From: Hippasteria phrygiana
Lineage: Eukaryota > Echinodermata > Asteroidea > Valvatida > Goniasteridae
DNA length: 64,000 nucleotides
Assembly: GCA_037893225.1 (NCBI GenBank)
Contig: JAZGUH010000204.1
Coordinates: forward strand, 620,001-684,000
Direction of reading: 5' to 3'
The position numbers were made by a program, and so were the translations under genes. Numbering within the stretch: the stretch's first letter is position 1; each line of letters opens with the position of its first letter. Under the pieces are notes generated by a model. That model saw nothing but the letters and a program-made list of their open reading frames with translations, had not been told where the DNA came from and did not search any database. This document shows positions 8,728 to 22,129 of this stretch, in pieces.

Positions 8728-11700
8728 ATGAAATATCAACCAAATTCAGTAATTTTGACATGTATGGATAGCTTAGATCTGGCGCTACATGTTGCAATCA
8801 TCGGCGGCTTCTTAGCGTTAACACTTGTGGAGAAAATTCAAACCTCGCAATGTTTATTTTCTTTCCGGCCAACATCTGTGTACATATTACCGTCTATTTA
8901 TTGCTCCATGCCTGTCAAATTCCCTGGGGTATGGACTTGCTTTACTCATTCATAATTGCATGAAATATCAACCAAATCCAGTAATTTTGACATGTATGTA
9001 TAGCTTAGATCTGGCGCTACATGTTGCAATCATCGGCGGCTTCCCAGAGTTAAAACTTGTAGAGAAAATTCGAACCTCGCAATGTTTATTTTCTTTCCGG
9101 CCAACATCTGTGTACATATTACCGTCTATTTATTGCTCCATGCCTGTCAAATTCCCTGGGGTATGGACTTGCTTTACTCATTCATAATTGCATGAAATAT
9201 CAACCAAATTCAGTAATGTTGACATGTATGTATAGCTTAGATCTGGCGCTACATGTTGCAATTATCGGCGGCTTCTTAGAGTTAAAACTTGTGGAGAAAA
9301 TTCAAACCTCGCAATGTTTATTTTCTTTCCGGCCAACATCTGTGTACATATTACCGTCTATTTATTGCTCCATGCGTGTCAAATTCCCTGGGGTATGGAT
9401 TTGCTTTACTCATTCATAATTGCATGAAATATCAACCAAATTCAGTAATGTTGACATGTATGTATAGCTTAGATCTGGCGCTACATGTTGCAATTATCGG
9501 CGGCTTCTTAGAGTTAAAACTTGAGGAGAAAATTCAAACCTCGCAATGTTTATTTTCTTTCCGGCCAACATCTGTCTATTTATTGCTCCATGCATGTCAA
9601 ATTCCCTGGGGTATGGACTTGCTTTACTCATTCATAATTGCATGAAATATCAACCAAATACAGTAATTCTGACATGTATGGATAGCTTAGATCTGGCGCT
9701 ACATGTTGCAATTATCGGCGGCTTCTTAGAGTTAACACTTGTAGAGAAAATTCAAACCTCGCAATGTTTATTTTCTTCCCGGCCACCATCTGTGTGCATA
9801 TTACCTTTTATTTATTGCTCCATGCATGTCAAATTCCCTGGGGTATGGACTTGCTTTACTCATTCATAATTGCATGAAATATCAACCAAATGCAGTAATT
9901 TTGACATGTATGTATAGCTTAGATCTGGCGCTACATGTTGCAATCATCGGCGGCTTCTTAGAGTTCAAACTTGTAGAGAAAATTCAAACCTCGCAATGTT
10001 TATTTTCTTTCCGGCCAACATCTGTGTACATATTACCGTCTATTTATTGCTAAACGCGCGTCAAATTCCCTGGGGTATGGACTTGCTTTACTCATTCATA
10101 ATTGCATGAAATATCAACCAAATTCAGTAATTTTGACATGTATGGATAGCTTAGATCTGGCGCTACATGTTGCAATTATCGGCGGCTTCGTAGAGTTAAA
10201 ACTTGTGGAGAAAATTCAAACCTCGCAATGTTTATTTTCTTTCCGGCCAACATCTGTGTGCATGTTACCGTCTATTTATTGCTCCATGCATGTCAAATTC
10301 CCTGGGGTATGGACTTGCTTTACTCATTCATAATTGCATGAAATATCAACCAAATACAGTAATTTTGACATGTATGGATAGCTTAGATCTGGCGCTACAT
10401 GTTGCAATTATCGGCGGCTTCTTAGAGTTAACACTTGCGGAGAAAATTCAAACCTCGCAATGTTTATTTTCTTTCCGGCCAACATCTGTGTACATATTAC
10501 CGTCTATGTATTGATCCATGCATGTCAAATTCCCTGGGGTATGGACTTGCTTTACTCATTCATAATTGCATGAAATATTAACCAAATTCAGTAATTTTGA
10601 CATGTATGGATAGCTTAGATCTGGCGCTACATGTTGCAATCATCGGCGGCTTCTTAGCGTTAACACTTGTGGAGAAAATTCAAACCTCGCAATGTTTATT
10701 TTCTTTCCGGCCAACATCTGTGTACATATTACCGTCTATTTATTGCTCCATGCATGTCAAATTCCCTGGGGTATGGACTTGCTTTACTCATTCATAATTG
10801 CATGAAATATCAACCAAATCCAGTAATTTTGACATGTATGTATAGCTTAGATCTGGCGCTACATGTTGCAATCATCGGCGGCTTCACAGAGTTAAAACTT
10901 GTAGAGAAAATTCGAACCTCGCAATGTTTATTTTCTTTCCGGCCAACATCTGTGTACATATTACCGTCTATTTATTGCTCCATGCCTGTCAAATTCCCTG
11001 GGGTATGGACTTGCTTTACTCATTCATAATTGCATGAAATATCAACCAAATTCAGTAATGTTGACATGTATGTATAGCTTAGATCTGGCGCTACATGTTG
11101 CAATTATCGGCGGCTTCTTAGAGTTAAAACTTGTGGAGAAAATTCAAACCTCGCAATGTTTATTTTCTTTCCGGCCAACATCTGTGTACATATTACCGTC
11201 TATTTATTGCTCCATGCGTGTCAAATTCCCTGGGGTATGGACTTGCTTTACTCATTCATAATTGCATGAAATATCAACCAAATACAGTAATTTTGACATG
11301 TATGGATAGCTTAGATCTGGCGCTACATGTTGCAATTATCGGCGGCTTCTTAGAGTTAACACTTGTGGAGAAAATTCAAACCTCGCAATGTTTATTTTCT
11401 TTCCGGCCACCATCTGTGTGCATATTACCTTTTATTTATTGCTCCATGCCTGTCAAATTCCCTGGGGTATGGACTTGCTTTACTCATTCATAATTGCATG
11501 AAATATCAACCAAATGCAGTAATTTTGACTTGTATGTATAGCTTAGATCTGGCGCTACATGTTGCAATCATCGGCGGCTTCCCAGAGTTAAAACTTGTAG
11601 AGAAAATTCAAACCTCGCAATGTTTATTTTCTTTCCGGCCAACATCTGTGTACATATTACCGTCTATTTATTGCTCCACGCACGTCAAATTCCCTGGGGT

Positions 11701-11961
11701 ATGGACTTGCTTTACTCATTCATAATTGCATGAAATATCAACCAAATCCAGTAATTTTGACATGTATGGATAGCTTAGATCTGGCGCTACATGTTGCAAT
11801 TATCGGCGGCTTCTTAGAGTTAACACTTGCGGAGAAAATTCAAACCTCGCAATGTTTATTTTCTTTCCGGCCAACATCTGTGTACATATTACCGTCTATT
11901 TATTGCTCCATGCGTGTCAAATTCCCTGGGGTATGGACTTGCTTTACTCATTCATAATTGC

Positions 11962-13817
11962 ATGAAATATCAACCAAATACAGTAATTTTGACATGTATG
12001 GATAGCTTAGATCTGGCGCTACATGTTGCAATTATCGCCGGCTTCTTAGAGTTAACACTTGTGGAGAAAATTCAAACCTCGCAATGTTTATTTTCTTTCC
12101 GGCCAACATCTGTATACATATTACCGTCTATTTATTGCTCCATGCATGTCAAATTCCCTGGGATATGGACTTGCTTTATTCATTCATAATTGCATGAAAT
12201 ATCAACCAAATGCAGTATTTTTGACATGTATGGATAGCTTAGATCTGGCGCTACATGTTGCAATCATCGGCGGCTTCCTAGAGTTAAAACTTGTGGAGAA
12301 AATTCAAACCTCGCAATGTTTATTTTCTTTCCGGCCAACATATGTGTGCATGTTACCGTCTATTTATTGCTCCATGCATGTCAAATTCCCTGGGGTATAG
12401 ACTTGCTTTACTCATTCAAAATTGCATGAAATATCAACCAAATCCAGTAATTTTGACATGTATGTATAGCTTAGATCTGGCGCTACATGTTGCAATCATC
12501 GGCGGCTTCTTAGAGTTCAAACTTGTAGAGAAAAATCAAACCTCGCAATGTTTATTTTCTTTCCGGCCAACATCTGTGTACATATTACCGTCTATTTATT
12601 GCTCCACGCACGTCAAATTCCCTGGGGTATGGACTTGCTTTACTCATTCATAATTGCATGAAATATCAACCAAATCCAGTAATTTTGACATGTATGTATA
12701 GCTTAGATCTGGCGCTACATGTTGCAATTATCGGCGGCTTCGTAGAGTTAAAACTTGTGGAGAAAATTCAAACCTCGCAATGTTTATTTTCTTTCCGGCC
12801 AACATCTGTGTGCATGTTACCGTCTATTTATTGCTCCATGCATGTCAAATTCCCTGGGGTATGGACTTGCTTTACTCATTCATAATTGCATGAAATATCA
12901 ACCAAATACAGTAATTTTGACATGTATGGATAGCTTAGATCTGGCGCTACATGTTGCAATTATCGGCGGCTTCTTAGAGTTAACACTTGCGGAGAAAATT
13001 CAAACCTCGCAATGTTTATTTTCTTTCCGGCCAACATCTGTGTACATATTACCGTCTATTTATTGCTCCATGCGTGTCAAATTCCCTGGGGTATGGACTT
13101 GCTTTACTCATTCATAATTGCATGAAATATCAACCAAATACAGTAATTTTGACATGTATGGATAACTTAGATCTGGCGCTACATGTTGCAATTATCGCCG
13201 GCTTCTTAGAGTTAACACTTGTGGAGAAAATTCAAACCTCGCAATGTTTATTTTCTTTCCGGCCAACATCTGTATACATATTACCGTCTATTTATTGCTC
13301 CATGCATGTCAAATTCCCTGGGATATGGACTTGCTTTATTCATTCATAATTGCATGAAATATCAACCAAATGCAGTATTTTTGACATGTATGGATAGCTT
13401 AGATCTGGCGCTACATGTTGCAATCATCGGCGGCTTCCTAGAGTTAAAACTTGTGGAGAAAATTCAAACCTCGCAATGTTTATTTTCTTTCCGGCCAACA
13501 TATGTGTGCATGTTACCGTCTATTTATTGCTCCATGCATGTCAAATTCCCTGGGGTATAGACTTGCTTTACTCATTCAAAATTGCATGAAATATCAACCA
13601 AATCCAGTAATTTTGACATGTATGTATAGCTTAGATCTGGCGCTACATGTTGCAATCATCGGCGGCTACCCAGAGTTAAAACTTGTAGAGAAAATTTGAA
13701 CCTCGCAATGTTTATTTTCTTTCCGGCCAACATCTGTGTACATATTACCGTCTATTTATTGCTCCATGCCTGTCAAATTCCCTGGGGTATGGACTTGCTT
13801 TACTCATTCATAATTGC
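11962..13817 (+). repeat. 8-mer higher-order repeat, copy 2 (1,856 bp)
   Basis: It has the same eight units in the same order as 6190-8045, offset by 5,772 bp, which is 25 units minus two 14-bp deletions. It is directly followed by copy 3. GATAAC instead of GATAGC in the sixth unit (near 13162) is shared with 7390 and 15018. Confidence 0.88.
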
Positions 13818-15673
13818 ATGAAATATCAACCAAATTCAGTAATTTTGACATGTATGGATAGCTTAGATCTGGCGCTACATGTTGCAATTATCGCCGGCTT
13901 CTTAGAGTTAACACTTGTGGAGAAAATTCAAACCTCGCAATGTTTATTTTCTTTCCGGCCAACATCTGTATACATATTACCGTCTATTTATTGCTCCATG
14001 CATGTCAAATTCCCTGGGATATGGACTTGCTTTATTCATTCATAATTGCATGAAATATCAACCAAATGCAGTATTTTTGACATGTATGGATAGCTTAGAT
14101 CTGGCGCTACATGTTGCAATCATCGGCGGCTTCCTAGAGTTAAAACTTGTGGAGAAAATTCAAACCTCGCAATGTTTATTTTCTTTCCGGCCAACATATG
14201 TGTGCATGTTACCGTCTATTTATTGCTCCATGCATGTCAAATTCCCTGGGGTATAGACTTGCTTTACTCATTCAAAATTGCATGAAATATCAACCAAATC
14301 CAGTAATTTTGACATGTATGTATAGCTTAGATCTGGCGCTACATGTTGCAATCATCGGCGGCTTCTTAGAGTTCAAACTTGTAGAGAAAAATCAAACCTC
14401 GCAATGTTTATTTTCTTTCCGGCCAACATCTGTGTACATATTACCGTCTATTTATTGCTCCACGCACGTCAAATTCCCTGGGGTATGGACTTGCTTTACT
14501 CATTCATAATTGCATGAAATATCAACCAAATCCAGTAATTTTGACATGTATGTATAGCTTAGATCTGGCGCTACATGTTGCAATTATCGGCGGCTTCGTA
14601 GAGTTAAAACTTGTGGAGAAAATTCAAACCTCGCAATGTTTATTTTCTTTCCGGCCAACATCTGTGTGCATGTTACCGTCTATTTATTGCTCCATGCATG
14701 TCAAATTCCCTGGGGTATGGACTTGCTTTACTCATTCATAATTGCATGAAATATCAACCAAATACAGTAATTTTGACATGTATGGATAGCTTAGATCTGG
14801 CGCTACATGTTGCAATTATCGGCGGCTTCTTAGAGTTAACACTTGCGGAGAAAATTCAAACCTCGCAATGTTTATTTTCTTTCCGGCCAACATCTGTGTA
14901 CATATTACCGTCTATTTATTGCTCCATGCGTGTCAAATTCCCTGGGGTATGGACTTGCTTTACTCATTCATAATTGCATGAAATATCAACCAAATACAGT
15001 AATTTTGACATGTATGGATAACTTAGATCTGGCGCTACATGTTGCAATTATCGCCGGCTTCTTAGAGTTAACACTTGTGGAGAAAATTCAAACCTCGCAA
15101 TGTTTATTTTCTTTCCGGCCAACATCTGTATACATATTACCGTCTATTTATTGCTCCATGCATGTCAAATTCCCTGGGATATGGACTTGCTTTATTCATT
15201 CATAATTGCATGAAATATCAACCAAATGCAGTATTTTTGACATGTATGGATAGCTTAGATCTGGCGCTACATGTTGCAATCATCGGCGGCTTCCTAGAGT
15301 TAAAACTTGTGGAGAAAATTCAAACCTCGCAATGTTTATTTTCTTTCCGGCCAACATATGTGTGCATGTTACCGTCTATTTATTGCTCCATGCATGTCAA
15401 ATTCCCTGGGGTATAGACTTGCTTTACTCATTCAAAATTGCATGAAATATCAACCAAATCCAGTAATTTTGACATGTATGTATAGCTTAGATCTGGCGCT
15501 ACATGTTGCAATCATCGGCGGCTACCCAGAGTTAAAACTTGTAGAGAAAATTTGAACCTCGCAATGTTTATTTTCTTTCCGGCCAACATCTGTGTACATA
15601 TTACCGTCTATTTATTGCTCCATGCCTGTCAAATTCCCTGGGGTATGGACTTGCTTTACTCATTCATAATTGC
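13818..15673 (+). repeat. 8-mer higher-order repeat, copy 3 (1,856 bp)
   Basis: This is in exact tandem with copy 2. Its first unit begins TTCAGTAA where copy 2 has TACAGTAA, which places an exchange junction near unit positions 19-40. It also starts the second copy of the 7,628-bp-spaced block. Confidence 0.88.
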
Positions 15674-18600
15674 ATGAAATATCAACCAAATTCAGTAATT
15701 TTGACATGTATGTATAGCTTAGATCTGGCGCTACATGTTGCAATTATCGGCGGCTTCTTAGAGTTAAAACTTGAGGAGAAAATTCAAACCTCGCAATGTT
15801 TATTTTCTTTCCGGCCAACATCTGTCTATTTATTGCTCCATGCATGTCAAATTCCCTGGGGTATGGACTTGCTTTACTCATTCATAATTGCATGAAATAT
15901 CAACCAAATACAGTAATTCTGACATGTATGGATAGCTTAGATCTGGCGCTACATGTTGCAATTATCGGCGGCTTCGTAGAGTTAAAACTTGTGGAGAAAA
16001 TTCAAACCTCGCAATGTTTATTTTCTTTCCGGCCAACATCTGTGTGCATGTTACCGTCTATTTATTGCTCCATGCATGTCAAATTCCCTGGGGTATGGAC
16101 TTGCTTTACTCATTCATAATTGCATGAAATATCAACCAAATACAGTAATTTTGACATGTATGGATAGCTTAGATCTGGCGCTACATGTTGCAATTATCGG
16201 CGGCTTCTTAGAGTTAACACTTGCGGAGAAAATTCAAACCTCGCAATGTTTATTTTCTTTCCGGCCAACATCTGTGTACATATTACCGTCTATGTATTGA
16301 TCCATGCATGTCAAATTCCCTGGGGTATGGACTTGCTTTACTCATTGATAATTGCATGAAATATCAACCAAATTCAGTAATTTTGACATGTATGGATAGC
16401 TTAGATCTGGCGCTACATGTTGCAATCATCGGCGGCTTCTTAGCGTTAACACTTGTGGAGAAAATTCAAACCTCGCAATGTTTATTTTCTTTCCGGCCAA
16501 CATCTGTGTACATATTACCGTCTATTTATTGCTCCATGCATGTCAAATTCCCTGGGGTATGGACTTGCTTTACTCATTCATAATTGCATGAAATATCAAC
16601 CAAATCCAGTAATTTTGACATGTATGTATAGCTTAGATCTGGCGCTACATGTTGCAATCATCGGCGGCTTCCCAGAGTTAAAACTTGTAGAGAAAATTCG
16701 AACCTCGCAATGTTTATTTTCTTTCCGGCCAACATCTGTGTACATATTACCGTCTATTTATTGCTCCATGCCTGTCAAATTCCCTGGGGTATGGACTTGC
16801 TTTACTCATTCATAATTGCATGAAATATCAACTAAATTCAGTAATGTTGACATGTATGTATAGCTTAGATCTGGCGCTACATGTTGCAATTATCGGCGGC
16901 TTCTTAGAGTTAAAACTTGTGGAGAAAATTCAAACCTCGCAATGTTTATTTTCTTTCCGGCCAACATCTGTGTACATATTACCGTCTATTTATTGCTCCA
17001 TGCGTGTCAAATTCCCTGGGGTATGGATTTGCTTTACTCATTCATAATTGCATGAAATATCAACCAAATTCAGTAATGTTGACATGTATGTATAGCTTAG
17101 ATCTGGCGCTACATGTTGCAATTATCGGCGGCTTCTTAGAGTTAAAACTTGAGGAGAAAATTCAAACCTCGCAATGTTTATTTTCTTTCCGGCCAACATC
17201 TGTCTATTTATTGCTCCATGCATGTCAAATTCCCTGGGGTATGGACTTGCTTTACTCATTCATAATTGCATGAAATATCAACCAAATACAGTAATTCTGA
17301 CATGTATGGATAGCTTAGATCTGGCGCTACATGTTGCAATTATCGGCGGCTTCTTAGAGTTAACACTTGTAGAGAAAATTCAAACCTCGCAATGTTTATT
17401 TTCTTCCCGGCCACCATCTGTGTGCATATTACCTTTTATTTATTGCTCCATGCCTGTCAAATTCCCTGGGGTATGGACTTGCTTTACTCATTCATAATTG
17501 CATGAAATATCAACCAAATGCAGTCATTTTGACATGTATGTATAGCTTAGATCTGGCGCTACATGTTGCAATCATCGGCGGCTTCTTAGAGTTCAAACTT
17601 GTAGAGAAAATTCAAACCTCGCAATGTTTATTTTCTTTCCGGCCAACATCTGTGTACATATTACCGTCTATTTATTGCTAAACGCACGTCAAATTCCCTG
17701 GGGTATGGACTTGCTTTACTCATTCATAATTGCATGAAATATCAACCAAATTCAGTAATTTTGACATGTATGGATAGCTTAGATCTGGCGCTACATGTTG
17801 CAATTATCGGCGGCTTCGTAGAGTTAAAACTTGTGGAGAAAATTCAAACCTCGCAATGTTTATTTTCTTTCCGGCCAACATCTGTGTGCATGTTACCGTC
17901 TATTTATTGCTCCATGCATGTCAAATTCCCTGGGGTATGGACTTGCTTTACTCATTCATAATTGCATGAAATATCAACCAAATACAGTAATTTTGACATG
18001 TATGGATAGCTTAGATCTGGCGCTACATGTTGCAATTATCGGCGGCTTCTTAGAGTTAACACTTGCGGAGAAAATTCAAACCTCGCAATGTTTATTTTCT
18101 TTCCGGCCAACATCTGTGTACATATTACCGTCTATGTATTGATCCATGCATGTCAAATTCCCTGGGGTATGGACTTGCTTTACTCATTCATAATTGCATG
18201 AAATATCAACCAAATTCAGTAATTTTGACATGTATGGATAGCTTAGATCTGGCGCTACATGTTGCAATCATCGGCGGCTTCTTAGCGTTAACACTTGTGG
18301 AGAAAATTCAAACCTCGCAATGTTTATTTTCTTTCCGGCCAACATCTGTGTACATATTACCGTCTATTTATTGCTCCATGCATGTCAAATTCCCTGGGGT
18401 ATGGACTTGCTTTACTCATTCATAATTGCATGAAATATCAACCAAATCCAGTAATTTTGACATGTATGTATAGCTTAGATCTGGCGCTACATGTTGCAAT
18501 CATCGGCGGCTTCACAGAGTTAAAACTTGTAGAGAAAATTCGAACCTCGCAATGTTTATTTTCTTTCCGGCCAACATCTGTGTACATATTACCGTCTATT

Positions 18601-19303
18601 TATTGCTCCATGCCTGTCAAATTCCCTGGGGTATGGACTTGCTTTACTCATTCATAATTGCATGAAATATCAACCAAATTCAGTAATGTTGACATGTATG
18701 TATAGCTTAGATCTGGCGCTACATGTTGCAATTATCGGCGGCTTCTTAGAGTTAAAACTTGTGGAGAAAATTCAAACCTCGCAATGTTTATTTTCTTTCC
18801 GGCCAACATCTGTGTACATATTACCGTCTATTTATTGCTCCATGCGTGTCAAATTCCCTGGGGTATGGACTTGCTTTACTCATTCATAATTGCATGAAAT
18901 ATCAACCAAATACAGTAATTTTGACATGTATGGATAGCTTAGATCTGGCGCTACATGTTGCAATTATCGGCGGCTTCTTAGAGTTAACACTTGTGGAGAA
19001 AATTCAAACCTCGCAATGTTTATTTTCTTTCCGGCCACCATCTGTGTGCATATTACCTTTTATTTATTGCTCCATGCCTGTCAAATTCCCTGGGGTATGG
19101 ACTTGCTTTACTCATTCATAATTGCATGAAATATCAACCAAATGCAGTAATTTTGACTTGTATGTATAGCTTAGATCTGGCGCTACATGTTGCAATCATC
19201 GGCGGCTTCCCAGAGTTAAAACTTGTAGAGAAAATTCAAACCTCGCAATGTTTATTTTCTTTCCGGCCAACATCTGTGTACATATTACCGTCTATTTATT
19301 GCT
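13858..19303 (+). repeat. 5.4-kb duplicated block, right copy
   Basis: This is the partner of 6230-11675. The match ends inside the unit at 19126, where this copy reads CCATGCCTG and the left copy reads CCACGCACG. Private changes include ACTAAATTC (16832) and CAGTCATTT (17522). Confidence 0.88.
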
Positions 19304-20735
19304 CCATGCCTGTCAAATTCCCTGGGGTATGGACTTGCTTTACTCATTCATAATTGCATGAAATATCAACCAAATGCAGTAATTTTGACATGTATGTATA
19401 GCTTAGATCTGGCGCTACATGTTGCAATCATCGGCGGCTTCCCAGAGTTAAAACTTGTGGAGAAAATTCAAACCTCGCAATGTTTATTTTCTTTCCGGCC
19501 AACATCTGTGTACATATTACCGTCTATTTATTGCTCCATGCATGTCAAATTCCCTGGGGTATGGACTTGCTTTACTCATTCATAATTGCATGAAATATCA
19601 ACCAAATTCAGTAATTTTGACATGTATGGATAGCTTAGATCTGGCGCTACATGTTGCAATCATCGGCGGCTTCCCAGAGTTAAAACTTGTAGAGAAAATT
19701 CAAACCTCGCAATGTTTATTTTCTTTCCGGCCAACATCTGTGTACATATTACCGTCTATTTATTGCTCCATGCCTGTCAAATTTTCTGGGGTATGGACTT
19801 GCTTTACTCATTCATAATTGCATGAAATATCAACCAAATTCAGTAATTTTGACATGTATGTATAGCTTAGATCTGGCGCTACATGTTGCAATTATCGGCG
19901 GCTTCGTAGAGTTAAAACTTGTGGAGAAAATTCAAACCTCGCAATGTTTATTTTCTTTCCGGCCAACATCTGTGTACATATTACCGTCTATTTATTGCTC
20001 CATGCCTGTCAAATTTTCTGGGGTATGGACTTGCTTTACTCATTCATAATTGCATGAAATATCAACCAAATTCAGTAATTTTGACATGTATGTATAGCTT
20101 AGATCTGGCGCTACATGTTGCAATTATCGGCGGCTTCGTAGAGTTAAAACTTGTGGAGAAAATTCAAACCTCGCAATGTTTATTTTCTTTCCGACCAACA
20201 TCTGTGTGCATGTTACCGTCTATTTATTGCTCCATGCATGTCAAATTCCCTGGGGTATGGACTTGCTTTACTCATTCATAATTGCATGAAATATCAACCA
20301 AATACAGTAATTTTGACATGTATGGATAGCTTAGATCTGGCGCTACATGTTGCAATTATCGGCGGCTTCTTAGAGTTAACACTTGCGGAGAAAATTCAAA
20401 CCTCGCAATGTTTATTTTCTTTCCGGCCAACATCTGTGTACATATTACCGTCTATGTATTGATCCATGCATGTCAAATTCCCTGGGGTATGGACTTGCTT
20501 TACTCATTCATAATTGCATGAAATATCAACCAAATTCAGTATTTTTGACATGTATGTATAGCTTAGATCTGGCGCTACATGTTGCAATTATCGGCGGCTT
20601 CTTAGAGTTAAAACTTGTGGAGAAAATTCAAACCTCGCAATGTTTATTTTCTTTCCGGCCAACATCTGTCTATTTATTGCTCCATGCATGTCAAATTCCC
20701 TGGGGTATGGACTTGCTTTACTCATTCATAATTGC

Positions 20736-21432
20736 ATGAAATATCAACCAAATACAGTAATTCTGACATGTATGGATAGCTTAGATCTGGCGCTACATGT
20801 TGCAATTATCGGCGGCTTCTTAGAGTTAACACTTGTAGAGAAAATTCAAACCTCGCAATGTTTATTTTCTTCCCGGCCACCATCTGTGTGCATATTACCT
20901 TTTTCTTTATTGCTCCATGCCTGTCAAATTCCCTGGGGTATGGACTTGCTTTACTCATTCATAATTGCATGAAATATCAACCAAATGCAGTAATTTTGAC
21001 ATGTATGTATAGCTTAGATCTGGCGCTACATGTTGCAATCATCGGCGGCTTCTTAGAGTTCAAACTTGTAGAGAAAATTCAAACCTCGCAATGTTTATTT
21101 TCTTTCCGGCCAACATCTGTGTACATATTACCGTCTATTTATTGCTCCACGCACGTCAAATTCCCTGGGGTATGGACTTGCTTTACTCATTCATAATTGC
21201 ATGAAATATCAACCAAATCCAGTAATTTTGACATGTATGTATAGCTTAGATCTGGCGCTACATGTTGCAATCATCGGCGGCTTCCCAGAGTTAAAACTTG
21301 TAGAGAAAATTCAAACCTCGCAATGTTTATTTTCTTTCCGGCCAACATCTGTGTACATATTACCGTCTATTTATTGCTCCATGCCTGTCAAATTTTCTGG
21401 GGTATGGACTTGCTTTACTCATTCATAATTGC
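20736..21432 (+). repeat. 697-bp trimer, copy 1
   Basis: It consists of a 233-bp unit with an extra base (CTTTTTCTTTATTG), a CpG-rich tail unit and an A-like unit with TTTTCTGGGG. The extra base makes the trimer 697 instead of 696 bp. Confidence 0.9.
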
Positions 21433-22129
21433 ATGAAATATCAACCAAATACAGTAATTCTGACATGTATGGATAGCTTAGATCTGGCGCTACATGTTGC
21501 AATTATCGGCGGCTTCTTAGAGTTAACACTTGTAGAGAAAATTCAAACCTCGCAATGTTTATTTTCTTCCCGGCCACCATCTGTGTGCATATTACCTTTT
21601 TCTTTATTGCTCCATGCCTGTCAAATTCCCTGGGGTATGGACTTGCTTTACTCATTCATAATTGCATGAAATATCAACCAAATGCAGTAATTTTGACATG
21701 TATGTATAGCTTAGATCTGGCGCTACATGTTGCAATCATCGGCGGCTTCTTAGAGTTCAAACTTGTAGAGAAAATTCAAACCTCGCAATGTTTATTTTCT
21801 TTCCGGCCAACATCTGTGTACATATTACCGTCTATTTATTGCTCCACGCACGTCAAATTCCCTGGGGTATGGACTTGCTTTACTCATTCATAATTGCATG
21901 AAATATCAACCAAATCCAGTAATTTTGACATGTATGTATAGCTTAGATCTGGCGCTACATGTTGCAATCATCGGCGGCTTCCCAGAGTTAAAACTTGTAG
22001 AGAAAATTCAAACCTCGCAATGTTTATTTTCTTTCCGGCCAACATCTGTGTACATATTACCGTCTATTTATTGCTCCATGCCTGTCAAATTTTCTGGGGT
22101 ATGGACTTGCTTTACTCATTCATAATTGC
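21433..22129 (+). repeat. 697-bp trimer, copy 2
   Basis: This is a tandem copy of 20736-21432, with the same 233-bp unit at 21433-21665. No difference between the two was noticed. The CTTTTTCTTTATTG form is seen only in these two places in the window. Confidence 0.9.

Larger units (their letters stand above)
6230..11675 (+). repeat. 5.4-kb duplicated block, left copy
   Basis: This block matches 13858-19303 at a constant offset of 7,628 bp (33 units minus two 14-bp deletions). Shared rare changes include ATTGATAATT (8717 and 16345), TTAATGTTGACA copies, GCTAAACGC (10051 and 17677) and two 218-bp units. Scattered single-base differences separate the copies, for example 7382 (CAAGT versus CATGT), 8928 (CCTGTC versus CATGTC) and 10579 (ATTAACC versus ATCAACC). 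Confidence 0.88.
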
